Assembly (NCBI RefSeq): GCF_030812315.1
Contig: NZ_JAUSSM010000015.1
Location: forward strand, 1-64,000
Length of the DNA: 64,000 nt
DNA from: Arthrobacter oryzae
Lineage (GTDB): Bacteria; Actinomycetota; Actinomycetes; Actinomycetales; Micrococcaceae
Reading direction: 5' to 3'
The notes below the pieces were generated by a model. The model had not been told where the DNA came from. It ran no database searches and saw only the letters and a list, made by a program, of their open reading frames with translations. A program made the position numbers and the translations under genes. Positions 53,307 through 62,058 of the stretch are shown one piece after another (the first letter of the stretch is position 1; each line of letters starts with the position of its first letter).

Positions 53307-53334
53307 GTGCGTCTTCTTTCTAATGGACCGCTGG

Positions 53335-54552
53335 CTAGTGGGCGACGGCGGCTGCGCCGTGTTCATCGATCAGGGCCCCGGTTTCGAAGCGTTCCAGCGC
53401 AAACGGCCTGTTCAGCTCGTGCGGTGCTCCGGTGGCGATGGTGTGCGCGAACGTCAGCCCGGCAGCCGGCGTGCCCTTGAAGCCGCCGGTCCCCCAGCCG
53501 CAGTTCACGAACATGTTCTCCACCGGCGTGGTGCCCACGATCGGGGAGGCATCCAGGGTCGTGTCCACGATCCCGCCCCAGGTCCGGAGCACATGCGCAC
53601 GGGCAAAAATCGGGAACAGTTCGACGGCCGCGGCCATCTGATGCTCGATCACGTGGAACGAACCGCGCTGGCCGTAACCGTTATAGGAGTCCACGCCGGC
53701 ACCCATGACCAGCTCGCCCTTGTGCGCCTGGGAAACGTAGACGTGCACGTGGTTGGACATCACCACCGTGGGGTGGACCGGTTCGTGCAGTTCAGAAACC
53801 AGCGCCTGCAGCGGGTGGGACTGGATGGGGAGCCGGAAGCCGGCCATTTCGGCCAGGACCGAGCTGTGCCCGGCAGCGCACAGGCCCACCTTCTCGGTAT
53901 TGATCGTGCCCCGGTTGGTCTTGACACCCACCACACGGTTGCCGTCCTTGACGAAGCCGGTGACCTCGCAGTTCTGGATGATGTCCACACCCAGCTCATC
54001 GCACTTGCGGGCGAAGGCCCACGCCACATGGTCATGCTTGGCGATACCCGCCCGCGGCTGATACGTGGCGCCCATAACGGGGTAGCGGATATTGTCGCTG
54101 ATGTTCAGGATCGGGCACAGTTCCTTGACCTGGTCCGGCTCCAACCACTCAGCGTCCACGCCATTGAGCTTGTTCGCTCCCACACGCCGGATGCTTTCAC
54201 GGACATCACCGAGCGTGTGGGCCAGGTTCATCACACCGCGCTGGCTGAACAGGAAGTCGTACTCCAGCTCCTCCGGCAGGACTTCCCAGAGCTTCAGGGC
54301 ATGCTCATAGATAGCCGCGCTCTCGTCCCAAAGATAGTTGGACCGGATGATAGTGGTGTTCCGGGCCATGTTGCCGCCGGCCAGCCAGCCCTTTTCCAGG
54401 ACGGCGATGTTAGTCATCCCATGGTTCTTCGCCAGGAAATACGCCGTGGCCAGGCCATGCCCGCCCCCGCCCACAATCACCGCGTCATAGGAGGACTTAG
54501 GCTCCGGATTGCGCCAGAGAAAATCCGGGTGCTCCGGAAGCAGATCGGCCAT
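53335..54552 (-). CDS. soxB: Sarcosine oxidase, beta subunit
   Basis: 405 residues from the ATG at 54552 (another ATG one codon earlier). FAD-binding opening SSYDAVIVGGGGHGLATAYF at about 21-40; NMARNTTIIRSNYLWDESAA and AGIAKHDHVAWAFARKCDEL carry residues of the flavin pocket, the latter around the His region for covalent FMN in related enzymes. The C-terminus GTTPVENMFVNCGWGTGGFK closes the FAD. SoxB oxidises sarcosine with FAD and passes electrons through covalent FMN to O2. Its start overlaps the glyA stop. Confidence 0.95.
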   Translation of the reverse strand: MADLLPEHPDFLWRNPEPKSSYDAVIVGGGGHGLATAYFLAKNHGMTNIAVLEKGWLAGGNMARNTTIIRSNYLWDESAAIYEHALKLWEVLPEELEYDFLFSQRGVMNLAHTLGDVRESIRRVGANKLNGVDAEWLEPDQVKELCPILNISDNIRYPVMGATYQPRAGIAKHDHVAWAFARKCDELGVDIIQNCEVTGFVKDGNRVVGVKTNRGTINTEKVGLCAAGHSSVLAEMAGFRLPIQSHPLQALVSELHEPVHPTVVMSNHVHVYVSQAHKGELVMGAGVDSYNGYGQRGSFHVIEHQMAAAVELFPIFARAHVLRTWGGIVDTTLDASPIVGTTPVENMFVNCGWGTGGFKGTPAAGLTFAHTIATGAPHELNRPFALERFETGALIDEHGAAAVAH

Positions 54553-55850
54553 CACGCCACCTCGTTCGCGTCAATGGAGAGGTTGGGGTAGAGCGGGAAC
54601 TTTCCGGCCAGGATTTCAACCCGCTGCCGCAGTTCCGCCACGGTCTCGTCGCTGAACTCGCGCTTGAGTGCTGCGGCGATAATGTCAGCAACCTCGGTGA
54701 ACTCTGCCTTCCCGAACCCACGCGTGGCCAGTGCCGGCGTGCCGATGCGAAGACCGGAAGAGACCATCGGTGGACGCGGGTCGAACGGCACGGCGTTCCG
54801 GTTGACCGTGATGCCGATCCGGTGCAGGCGGTCTTCGCCCTGCTGGCCGTCCAGTTCCGAATTGCGCAGGTCCACCAGGACCAGGTGCACGTCGGTGCCA
54901 CCGCTGACGACGGTCACGCCGGACTCTGCAACGTCGGCAGACAGCATGCGTTCTGCGATGATGCGGGCGCCTTCCAGGGTGCGTTCCTGGCGGTCGCGGA
55001 AAGCCGGCTCAGCAGCGAGCTTGAATGCCACAGCCTTCGCGGCAATGACGTGCTCCAGAGGGCCACCCTGCTGTCCGGGGAACACCGCGGAGTTGACCTT
55101 CTTGGCGATGTCGGCGTCGTTGGTCAGGATCACACCACCGCGCGGGCCGCCAAGGGTCTTGTGCGTGGTGCTCGTGACGATGTGGGCGTGAGGCACGGGG
55201 TTGGGGTGAAGCCCTGCGGCCACCAGGCCGGCGAAATGGGCCATGTCCACCATCAGGTAGGCGCCCACCAGGTCCGCGATACGGCGGAATTCGGCGAAGT
55301 CCAGCTGCCGGGAGTAGGCGGACCAGCCGGCGACGATCAGCTTCGGCTTGTTCTCAACCGCCAGGCGCTCGACTTCAGCCATGTCAATCAGCATGGTGTC
55401 TTCGCCGACTCCGTACGGGACCACTTTGTAGAGCTTGCCGGAGAAGTTGATTCGCATCCCGTGCGTCAAGTGGCCACCGTGTGCGAGGTTCAACCCCAGG
55501 ATGGTGTCGCCGGGCTGGATCAGGGCGAACATCGCCGCTGCGTTGGCCTGGGCGCCTGAGTGGGGCTGCACATTGGCGAATTCGGAGCCGAACAATGACT
55601 TGAGACGGTCGATGGCCAGCTGCTCGACCACATCAACGTGTTCGCAGCCGCCGTAATAACGCTTGCCCGGGTAGCCTTCGGCGTACTTGTTGGTCAGGAC
55701 CGATCCCTGCGCCTCCATGACGGCACTCGGCGCAAAGTTTTCGGAGGCGATCATCTCCAGCGTGTCCTGCTGGCGCAGGAGCTCCTGCTGAACGGCTGCG
55801 TGGATCGCAGGATCGGTCTCTGCGAGCGTACGGGTCAGAACGTCGACCAT
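54552..55850 (-). CDS. glyA: Serine hydroxymethyltransferase
   Basis: 432 residues. Interconverts serine/THF and glycine/5,10-methylene-THF; here it probably runs toward serine, consuming the methylene-THF made by sarcosine and dimethylglycine oxidation. Signature residues: EMIASENFAPSAVMEAQGSV, TNKYAEGYPGKRYYGGCEHV (33-72), VDMAHFAGLVAAGLHPNP and the PLP Lys231 in VTSTTHKTLGGPRGGVIL. First gene of the minus-strand sox operon and overlapping soxB; many genomes keep another glyA, so this may be the catabolic copy. A GntR-type operator candidate lies 18-40 bases upstream. Confidence 0.95.
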   Translation of the reverse strand: MVDVLTRTLAETDPAIHAAVQQELLRQQDTLEMIASENFAPSAVMEAQGSVLTNKYAEGYPGKRYYGGCEHVDVVEQLAIDRLKSLFGSEFANVQPHSGAQANAAAMFALIQPGDTILGLNLAHGGHLTHGMRINFSGKLYKVVPYGVGEDTMLIDMAEVERLAVENKPKLIVAGWSAYSRQLDFAEFRRIADLVGAYLMVDMAHFAGLVAAGLHPNPVPHAHIVTSTTHKTLGGPRGGVILTNDADIAKKVNSAVFPGQQGGPLEHVIAAKAVAFKLAAEPAFRDRQERTLEGARIIAERMLSADVAESGVTVVSGGTDVHLVLVDLRNSELDGQQGEDRLHRIGITVNRNAVPFDPRPPMVSSGLRIGTPALATRGFGKAEFTEVADIIAAALKREFSDETVAELRQRVEILAGKFPLYPNLSIDANEVA

Positions 55851-55867
55851 CTTTTCTCCTCTGCTAT

Positions 55868-55890
55868 CTAATATCCTGTTGATATATTAG
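55868..55890 (-). promoter_or_regulatory. Candidate GntR operator in the glyA-sox promoter
   Basis: CTAATATCCTGTTGATATATTAG is an imperfect A/T-rich dyad; read on the minus strand it contains TAATATATCA, one base from the perfect palindrome TGATATATCA found before the metF-like gene and identical to TAATATATCA before purU. It is the expected target of the neighbouring FCD-GntR regulators. Confidence 0.6.
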
Positions 55891-55995
55891 TTTCGTGATT
55901 CAAGTATGGTATCCGCCCCGGAGGGTGTCAACAGATTTCTGAGGGTTTCGCCAGCAGAGCCAAGAGTGGCCGCGCAGCAGACGAAAGGCCTTGAA

Positions 55996-56033
55996 CGCCT
56001 GAAGCGCAGCCCTTTCGGGCTGCGCTTCAGGCG
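55996..56033 (-). terminator. Perfect 17-bp hairpin between gntR and glyA
   Basis: CGCCTGAAGCGCAGCCC (55996-56012) pairs perfectly with GGGCTGCGCTTCAGGCG (56017-56033) across a four-base loop TTTC. It lies just after the gntR stop (56046) and before the glyA promoter, so it would end the regulator transcript; no long T-tract follows. Confidence 0.75.
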
Positions 56034-56045
56034 TGAAGATCTGGG

Positions 56046-56726
56046 CTAGGCGGCGAAAAGAGCTTCGCGCACAGCGTGCTCAAAGCCACTGACGTGGATC
56101 CGTGCGAGCTCCGCGGCCCTGGCCTCATCTCCGTCGATAACCGCACGGAGCAGGTCCACATGCTCATGCACGTGACGGGACAGGTCGGGAAGGCGATCCA
56201 GGACCATGCACCAGATTCGTGTCGCGAGATTGTCGTAGCGAATCAGGACATCTTCGAGGTGGGGATTGGCGGCGGCCGCGTAAATGCCTTGGTGGACACG
56301 GGCATCCAGCCGAAGGGTTTCGACGACGGACGCCTCACTGGTATCGAAAGACTCGACAGCGCGCATAACAGCCCGCAATTGCTCCCTCATCGATTCCGTG
56401 GCCACGCGCGCAGCCCGGGAGGCAGCAAGGGGTTCGAGTTGGGTGCGGATTTCTGAGATAAAAGCAAGGTCGGTCACCTCCACACGGGTGGCAAAGGTGC
56501 CCCTGCGCGGATACGAAACCACCAGGCGGTCAAGCTCAAGCCGCTTCAAAGCTTCCCGCACCGGAGTCCGCCCCATGCCGAGGTCCTTGGCGAGGTGGTC
56601 GTCGTTAAGGAGATCGCCTGGTTTGATGTCAAGCATCAACAGCCGGTCGCGGATACGCTCGTACGCCACATCCGCCAACGACTTCTTGACTGCATCTTCC
56701 ATAACCGCCAACGCTTCAACTGCCAT
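56046..56726 (-). CDS. GntR family regulator, FCD type (one-carbon/sarcosine genes)
   Basis: 226 residues. Winged helix at about 17-80 (LADVAYERIRDRLLMLDIKP, DDHLAKDLGMGRTPVREALK), then the FCD domain with SEIRTQLEPLAASRAARVAT, ARVHQGIYAAAANPHLEDVL and EHVDLLRAVIDGDEARAAEL. Placed between the glyA-sox operon and purU-dimethylglycine oxidase genes and flanked by AT-rich dyads at both promoters. It is clearly paralogous to the regulator at 62059: both have HLEDVLIRYDNLATRIW and YPRRGTFA. Presumed ligand: dimethylglycine, sarcosine, glycine or a one-carbon intermediate. Confidence 0.88.
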   Translation of the reverse strand: MAVEALAVMEDAVKKSLADVAYERIRDRLLMLDIKPGDLLNDDHLAKDLGMGRTPVREALKRLELDRLVVSYPRRGTFATRVEVTDLAFISEIRTQLEPLAASRAARVATESMREQLRAVMRAVESFDTSEASVVETLRLDARVHQGIYAAAANPHLEDVLIRYDNLATRIWCMVLDRLPDLSRHVHEHVDLLRAVIDGDEARAAELARIHVSGFEHAVREALFAA

Positions 56727-56803
56727 AACCCCGACCCCTTTCCATTCAAGCCAAACAGGCTATTGACCTCGCCCGCTGACCAGTATACGCTGATTCCCAA
56801 CCC

Positions 56804-56813
56804 TAATATATCA
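56804..56813 (+). promoter_or_regulatory. Candidate GntR operator in the purU promoter
   Basis: TAATATATCA, followed by an AT-rich GAATATATCTAA at 56829-56840. The same ten bases (minus strand) lie before glyA, and the palindrome TGATATATCA lies before the metF-like gene. Confidence 0.55.
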
Positions 56814-56863
56814 GTATGTGATCCGAGAATATATCTAACGGGAAAATACCCAAAGGAGGAGAC

Positions 56864-57778
56864 ATGACCCTAGTGGCAACAGACTCATCAACCAGCACGC
56901 TGACTCAGAACGACCCCCGAGTCAAGGACCAGGCCCAGAAGTTCGTACTCACACTGTCGTGCGTCGAACGTGCCGGTATTGTCCAGGCGGTCACCACTTT
57001 TCTCTTCGAACGTGGCTTCAACATCGACGAGCACCAGCAGTTCGACGACGGGCTCCGCGAGACGCTGCACCTGCGCACCGCATTCTCGGGTTCCCCCGAG
57101 TACACTCCGGAGCGGCTCCAGGAGGAGTTCAGCTCCATTGCGGACCGCTTCGACATGAAGTTCAGCTTCCATGACCAGACCAAGCAGCGCATTCTGGTCA
57201 TGGTATCCAAGTTCGGACACTGCCTGAATGACCTGATCTTCCGCTGGCGCGGCGGCAGCCTCGGCGGCGATATCGTCCTCGTGGTGTCCAATCATGAAAC
57301 CCACCGGGCCATGGCCGACGCCGCCGGCCTGCCCTTCATCTACCTCCCCGTGACCCCCGAGACGAAGGCAGACGCCGAACAGCGCCTGCTGGACCTCGTC
57401 GACGAGCACAATATCGACCTCGTTGTGCTCGCCCGGTACATGCAGGTACTCTCCGACGACCTCTGCCGCTCTTTGGAAGGCCGGGCCATCAACATCCACC
57501 ACTCATTCCTCCCTGGGTTCAAGGGTGCACGCCCTTACCACCAGGCCTACGACCGTGGAGTCAAGCTAGTGGGCGCCACGGCCCACTACGTAACCGCGGA
57601 ACTCGATGAGGGGCCAATCATCGAACAGGAAGTCATCAGGGTCGACCACAGCTACGGACCGACCGCCCTTTCAACGGTCGGACAGGACGCCGAGGCGCTG
57701 GCACTGTCCCGCGCCGTCCGCTGGCACTGCGAACACCGTGTGCTGCTGGACCAAACCAGCACAGTCGTGTTCCGCTAA
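56864..57778 (+). CDS. purU: Formyltetrahydrofolate deformylase
   Basis: 304 residues, starting behind AAAGGAGGAGAC. Hydrolyses 10-formyl-THF to formate and THF, relieving one-carbon overload. An N-terminal ACT domain (about 25-105: FVLTLSCVERAGIVQAVTTF, GFNIDEHQQFDDGLRETLHL) is followed by a formyltransferase domain with RGGSLGGDIVLVVSNHETH, LVVLARYMQVLSDDLCRSLE, the active-site Asn-His in INIHHSFLPGFKGARPYHQA and Asp in AELDEGPIIEQEV. It opens the plus-strand set that continues with dimethylglycine oxidase 54 bases downstream. Formate produced is presumably oxidised by the molybdoenzyme at 63817. Confidence 0.95.
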   Translation: MTLVATDSSTSTLTQNDPRVKDQAQKFVLTLSCVERAGIVQAVTTFLFERGFNIDEHQQFDDGLRETLHLRTAFSGSPEYTPERLQEEFSSIADRFDMKFSFHDQTKQRILVMVSKFGHCLNDLIFRWRGGSLGGDIVLVVSNHETHRAMADAAGLPFIYLPVTPETKADAEQRLLDLVDEHNIDLVVLARYMQVLSDDLCRSLEGRAINIHHSFLPGFKGARPYHQAYDRGVKLVGATAHYVTAELDEGPIIEQEVIRVDHSYGPTALSTVGQDAEALALSRAVRWHCEHRVLLDQTSTVVFR

Positions 57779-57832
57779 GCACGACCACCGAACCAGCAAA
57801 GACAACATACGAAAATCAGCAGGAGAAACCAC

Positions 57833-60325
57833 ATGGCATCGACGCCACGCATTGTCATTATCGGAGCTGGAATCGTCGGCACGAACCTGGCCGACGAACT
57901 GGTCACCCGGGGTTGGAACAACATCACCGTCCTGGACCAGGGACCGCTGAACATGCCCGGGGGCTCCACGTCCCATGCCCCCGGTCTCGTCTTCCAGACC
58001 AACGCCTCAAAGTCCATGGCGCTCTTCGCCAAGTACACAGTGGAGAAGCTCCTGTCCTTAACCGAGGACGGCGTCAGCTGCTTCAACCAGGTCGGCGGCC
58101 TCGAGGTCGCCACCACCGAGACCCGTCTCGCGGACCTGAAGCGGAAGCTCGGATACGCCGCATCGTATGGAATTAACGGCAAGATCCTTTCGCGTGAAGA
58201 GTGCATGGAGCTCTATCCGCTCCTGAACGAGGAAGACATCCTGGGAGGGCTCCATGTCCCCAGCGACGGCCTGGCCAACGCCGCTCGCGCCGTTCAGCTG
58301 CTGATCAAGCGTACGGAAGCCGCGGGCGTCAAGTACCGGGGCAACACCACGGTCACGGGTATTGAACAGTCCGGCCGGCGCGTCACGGGCGTCCAGACGT
58401 CCGAAGGTGTTGTCCCCGCGGACATCGTGGTTTCCTGCGCAGGCTTCTGGGGGGCCAAGATCGGCGAAATGATCGGCATGTCCGTCCCCCTGCTGCCCTT
58501 GGCCCACCAGTACGTCAAGACCACACCGGTGCCGGCATTGAAGGGCAAGAACGACCTGCCCAACGGCGCCTCCTTGCCCATCCTGCGACACCAGGACCAG
58601 GACCTTTACTACCGCGAGCACGGCGAACGCTACGGCATCGGCTCCTACGCCCACCGCCCCATGCCCGTGGACCTTGCGGACCTGGCCACGTATGAGCCGG
58701 CCGCGATCAGCGAACACAACATGCCCTCCCGGCTCGATTTCACCCTGGAAGACTTCCTCCCGGCATGGGAAGCCACCAAGCGCATGCTGCCTGCGCTGCG
58801 GGAAAGCGACATCGAGGATGGCTTCAACGGCATCTTCTCCTTCACCCCCGACGGCGGATCCCTGGTGGGCGAGTCCAAGGAGTTGGACGGCTTCTTCGTC
58901 GCCGAAGCCGTCTGGGTGACCCACTCAGCCGGTATCGCCCGCGCCGTTGCCGAACTGCTGACCACCGGCAGGTCGGAGATCGATCTGGGTGACTGCGATA
59001 TTCACCGCTTTGAAGAGGTCCAGCTGACCCCGGAATACGTCAGCGAAACGTCACAGCAGAATTTCGTTGAAATCTACGATGTCCTGCACCCGCTCCAGTC
59101 CAAGCTCTCCCCCCGCAACCTCCGAGTCAGCCCCTTTTACGCCCGCCACAAGGCCTTGGGAGGATTCTTCCTGGAGGGCGGCGGATGGGAACGCCCCTAC
59201 TGGTTCGAAGCCAACGCGGAACTGCTGAAGGAGATGCCGGATGAATGGCAGCCGCCGGCACGTGATGCCTGGTCCGGGATGTTCAGCTCGCCTATCGCCG
59301 CCGCCGAAGCCTGGAAGACCCGCACTGCGGTGGCTATGTACGACATGACCCCGCTCAAGCGCCTTGAGGTCTCCGGCCCCGGAGCCCTGAAGCTGCTGCA
59401 GGAGCTGACCACCGCCGACATGACCAAGAAGCCGGGGGCCGTCACCTACACCCTCCTGCTGGACCACGCCGGCGGGATCCGAAGCGACATCACCGTGGCC
59501 CGCCTGAGCGAAGACACCTTCCAGCTCGGAGCCAATGGAAACATTGACACCGCCTACTTTGAGCGGGCCGCACGCCACCAGACGGAAAACGGAACCGCCA
59601 GCGACTGGGTCCAGGTGCGCGACACCACCGGCGGGACCTGCTGCATCGGCTTGTGGGGACCCCTCGCCCGGGACCTGATCAGCACCGTCAGCAGCGACGA
59701 CTTCTCCAACGACGGCCTGCGCTACTTCCGGGCTAAGAAGGTAGTCATCGGCGGAGTCACCGTCACCGCAATGCGGCTGTCCTATGTCGGCGAGCTGGGC
59801 TGGGAACTGTACACCAGCGCGGACAACGGCCAGCGCCTGTGGGACGCACTCTGGAAGGCAGGGCAGCCGTTCGGCGTGATCGCTGCCGGCCGCGCCGCGT
59901 TCAGCTCGCTGCGCCTGGAAAAGGGCTACCGCTCCTGGGGCACCGACATGACCACCGAGCACGACCCGCTGGAAGCGGGACTCGGTTTCGCCGTGAAGAT
60001 GACCAAGGAAAACTTCGTCGGCAAGGCAGCACTGGAAGGCCGGACCGAGGAAAACTCCGCCCGCCGCCTTCGCTGCCTGACGGTCGACGACGGCCGCAGC
60101 ATCGTGCTGGGCAAGGAACCTGTCTTCTACAAGGACCAGGCAGTCGGCTACGTCACGAGCGCCGCTTATGGTTATACCGTGGCCAAGCCAATTGCCTACG
60201 CGTACCTGCCCGCCGCCGTCTCCTTGGGTGACGCGGTTGAAATCGAGTACTTTGGCCGGCGCATCCAGGCCACGGTCACGGCCGATCCACTGTACGACCC
60301 CACGATGACCCGGCTCCGCGGCTAA
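57833..60325 (+). CDS. dmg: Dimethylglycine oxidase
   Basis: 830 residues, the exact length I know for Arthrobacter globiformis DMGO, and similar along the whole chain. The FAD domain opens with RIVIIGAGIVGTNLADELV (6-24); the TSHAPG motif at 46-51 lies in the region where the family attaches FAD to a His. The C-terminal half is a THF-binding aminomethyltransferase unit (RTAVAMYDMTPLKRLEVSGP, FRAKKVVIGGVTVTAMRLSY, VGELGWELYTSADNGQRLW). The enzyme oxidises dimethylglycine to sarcosine, reduces O2 to H2O2 and channels the iminium/formaldehyde to THF as 5,10-methylene-THF. It feeds SoxBDAG directly. A terminator follows. Confidence 0.96.
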   Translation: MASTPRIVIIGAGIVGTNLADELVTRGWNNITVLDQGPLNMPGGSTSHAPGLVFQTNASKSMALFAKYTVEKLLSLTEDGVSCFNQVGGLEVATTETRLADLKRKLGYAASYGINGKILSREECMELYPLLNEEDILGGLHVPSDGLANAARAVQLLIKRTEAAGVKYRGNTTVTGIEQSGRRVTGVQTSEGVVPADIVVSCAGFWGAKIGEMIGMSVPLLPLAHQYVKTTPVPALKGKNDLPNGASLPILRHQDQDLYYREHGERYGIGSYAHRPMPVDLADLATYEPAAISEHNMPSRLDFTLEDFLPAWEATKRMLPALRESDIEDGFNGIFSFTPDGGSLVGESKELDGFFVAEAVWVTHSAGIARAVAELLTTGRSEIDLGDCDIHRFEEVQLTPEYVSETSQQNFVEIYDVLHPLQSKLSPRNLRVSPFYARHKALGGFFLEGGGWERPYWFEANAELLKEMPDEWQPPARDAWSGMFSSPIAAAEAWKTRTAVAMYDMTPLKRLEVSGPGALKLLQELTTADMTKKPGAVTYTLLLDHAGGIRSDITVARLSEDTFQLGANGNIDTAYFERAARHQTENGTASDWVQVRDTTGGTCCIGLWGPLARDLISTVSSDDFSNDGLRYFRAKKVVIGGVTVTAMRLSYVGELGWELYTSADNGQRLWDALWKAGQPFGVIAAGRAAFSSLRLEKGYRSWGTDMTTEHDPLEAGLGFAVKMTKENFVGKAALEGRTEENSARRLRCLTVDDGRSIVLGKEPVFYKDQAVGYVTSAAYGYTVAKPIAYAYLPAAVSLGDAVEIEYFGRRIQATVTADPLYDPTMTRLRG

Positions 60326-60350
60326 CAGCCGCCGGGCCATTCAAAGGCAC

Positions 60351-60391
60351 GCGGCCCGGACTCATTTCCTCGCAACCAGAGTCCGGGCCGC
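60351..60391 (+). terminator. Rho-independent terminator after dimethylglycine oxidase
   Basis: GCGGCCCGGACTC (60351-60363) pairs perfectly with GAGTCCGGGCCGC (60379-60391), then TGCTTTTCC. It lies 25 bases after the stop of the oxidase gene and separates it from the cyclodeaminase gene. Confidence 0.8.
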
Positions 60392-60455
60392 TGCTTTTCC
60401 GTGACCCGTCCCATGCCCCAGGCCAGTCGAGTAGAGCTTCAGCCCAGGAAGACAC

Positions 60456-61082
60456 ATGATCAGTTCAGAAACAATAAACGACTACCTCGCCAGGCTTGCC
60501 TCGCGCGAACCCACCCCAGGCGGCGGCGCAGCCGCGGCACTCCACGCCGCCCAGGGAGCGGCACTTGTCGCCATGGTGGCCAGGTACACCACCGGCACGA
60601 AATACCAACAGCACGCCGAACTCGTCACCAAGATCATCAGCAGCGCCGACGGACTGGTGGCCCAGGCCCTGCGCCTCGCGGACGCCGACCAACACGCGTT
60701 CCAAGGCGTCATTGATGCCTACAAGCTCCCCGCCGGTACTGACTACCTCAAGGCCGAACGGACAGCATCAATCCAGGACGCGCTCGTCCAGGCTGCGGAA
60801 ACACCGGCACAACTGATCCTCCTTGCCGGCGCCATCGTGGATCTTGCCACGGAACTGTTCGAGGTGGCCAATGTCAACGTGATCAGTGACGTCGCCGCCG
60901 CCGTCGACGCAGCCCGGGCGGCCGCCACCACTGCACGGGTAAACATCGACATCAATGTGGTGGCCATCAAGGACACCGAGGCACGTTCCCGGCTGGCTGA
61001 GCAGACGGACGGCCTTGAGGAAAAGGTCGTCCTGGCAGCCGACTCGCTCGTGAAGCGCGTTCGCGAAAGGATTCTCGGTTGA
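60456..61082 (+). CDS. fchA: Methenyltetrahydrofolate cyclohydrolase / cyclodeaminase (FTCD-C family)
   Basis: 208 residues. FTCD_C fold: a helical bundle with LASREPTPGGGAAAALHAAQ (14-33), LVAMVARYTTGTKY, EVANVNVISDVAAAVDAARA and NINVVAIKDTEARSRL-type conserved region (INVVAIKDTEA). It hydrolyses 5,10-methenyl-THF to 10-formyl-THF. It overlaps folD by four bases, giving a coupled pair. Having it alongside bifunctional FolD, which has its own cyclohydrolase activity, points to high flux toward formyl-THF. The symbol is by similarity to clostridial fchA. Confidence 0.85.
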   Translation: MISSETINDYLARLASREPTPGGGAAAALHAAQGAALVAMVARYTTGTKYQQHAELVTKIISSADGLVAQALRLADADQHAFQGVIDAYKLPAGTDYLKAERTASIQDALVQAAETPAQLILLAGAIVDLATELFEVANVNVISDVAAAVDAARAAATTARVNIDINVVAIKDTEARSRLAEQTDGLEEKVVLAADSLVKRVRERILG

Positions 61083-61954
61083 GCACCACACTCCTCTCTG
61101 GACGAAACCTGGCAAAGCTCATTCAGAAGAAGGCCCACGACGAAGCCCGGAACCTCGAAACTGACGGCCTGCGCCCCACCCTTGCAGTGGTTGTGGCTAC
61201 CGACGACGGCTCCACGCTCTGGTATGTGCGGTCCATCGAACGGGCTGCAGAAAGCGCAGGCATCAATTGTCGGATCGTGGACCTGGGCCACGACGCGACA
61301 GGACAGATGCTGGCCTCAGTCCTGAAGGACCTCAGCGACGAGCCGTCCGTCAACGGCATCATCCTGCAGACGCCATTGCCTCCCGGCGTTGACGCCGATG
61401 CGCTGGTTGGGCATATCGCCCCCGAGAAGGACATCGACGGCGCGAACCCTCTGAGCCTTGGTCGGCTGGCTGTGGGCCAGCCCTCGTTCGCCCCTGCCAC
61501 TGCACGGGCCGTCACCGAGATCCTGGACCACTTCGACATCCCTGTGGCGGGCCGGAACGTCGTCGTGATTGGACGCTCAACCGTCGTCGGAAAACCGCTG
61601 TCCCTGCTGCTGCTGGAACGCGACGCCACCGTCACCGTCTGCCACTCCAGGTCAGGGGCGCTGGAGAAATACACCAAGACGGCCGACGTCGTGGTGGTCG
61701 CCGCCGGGCGTACCGGCCTGCTGAACGGCGGCCATATTTCCTCCGGGGCTGTTGTCATCGACGTCGGCACCAACGTCCTTTCCAACGGGTCCCTCGTGGG
61801 GGATGTGGACGAAGCCAGCGTCCGGGGCATCGCCGGGGCGCTGACACCCGTTCCGGGTGGCGTCGGCTCAGTCACCACGTCCCTGCTTCTCCTGCACACC
61901 ACCGAGGCCGCGCGGGAACAGTCGCTTGCCTTGGTCCGGGGAACAGCCGTGTGA
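61079..61954 (+). CDS. folD: 5,10-methylene-THF dehydrogenase/methenyl-THF cyclohydrolase
   Basis: 291 residues from a TTG start at 61079 that overlaps the cyclodeaminase stop (TTGA). Oxidises 5,10-methylene-THF to methenyl-THF with NAD(P)+ and hydrolyses it to 10-formyl-THF. Conserved points: STLWYVRSIERAAESAGINC, VNGIILQTPLPPGVDADALV, EKDIDGANPLSLGRLAVGQP, RNVVVIGRSTVVGKPLSLLL and ALTPVPGGVGSVTTSLLL. A notable substitution is W-Y-V in place of the common Y-V-x-x-K-x-x-A cyclohydrolase motif: the catalytic Lys appears replaced (YVRSIERA), so cyclohydrolase activity may rest on FchA. Confidence 0.92.
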   Translation: MSTTLLSGRNLAKLIQKKAHDEARNLETDGLRPTLAVVVATDDGSTLWYVRSIERAAESAGINCRIVDLGHDATGQMLASVLKDLSDEPSVNGIILQTPLPPGVDADALVGHIAPEKDIDGANPLSLGRLAVGQPSFAPATARAVTEILDHFDIPVAGRNVVVIGRSTVVGKPLSLLLLERDATVTVCHSRSGALEKYTKTADVVVVAAGRTGLLNGGHISSGAVVIDVGTNVLSNGSLVGDVDEASVRGIAGALTPVPGGVGSVTTSLLLLHTTEAAREQSLALVRGTAV

Positions 61955-61999
61955 CCCACGGCAGGCGCCCCTGCTTCGCCTAGGCCGAGTTGTTGTCTC

Positions 62000-62036
62000 C
62001 GCGCCCGTGCAGATCCATGCGATCTCCACGGGCGCG
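62000..62036. terminator. Hairpin between converging folD and gntR
   Basis: CGCGCCCGTG (62000-62009) pairs with CACGGGCGCG (62027-62036) around a 17-base loop. No T-tract; placed where a bidirectional terminator is expected. Confidence 0.5.
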
Positions 62037-62058
62037 AAGGCCGTGTCCTGCCAATGGG

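Noticed and set aside
55851..56045. Possible glycine riboswitch upstream of glyA
   Set aside because: The leader is too short and consists of an AT-rich dyad and a plain hairpin; no tandem aptamer-like sequence was visible. The purU leader also lacks one.
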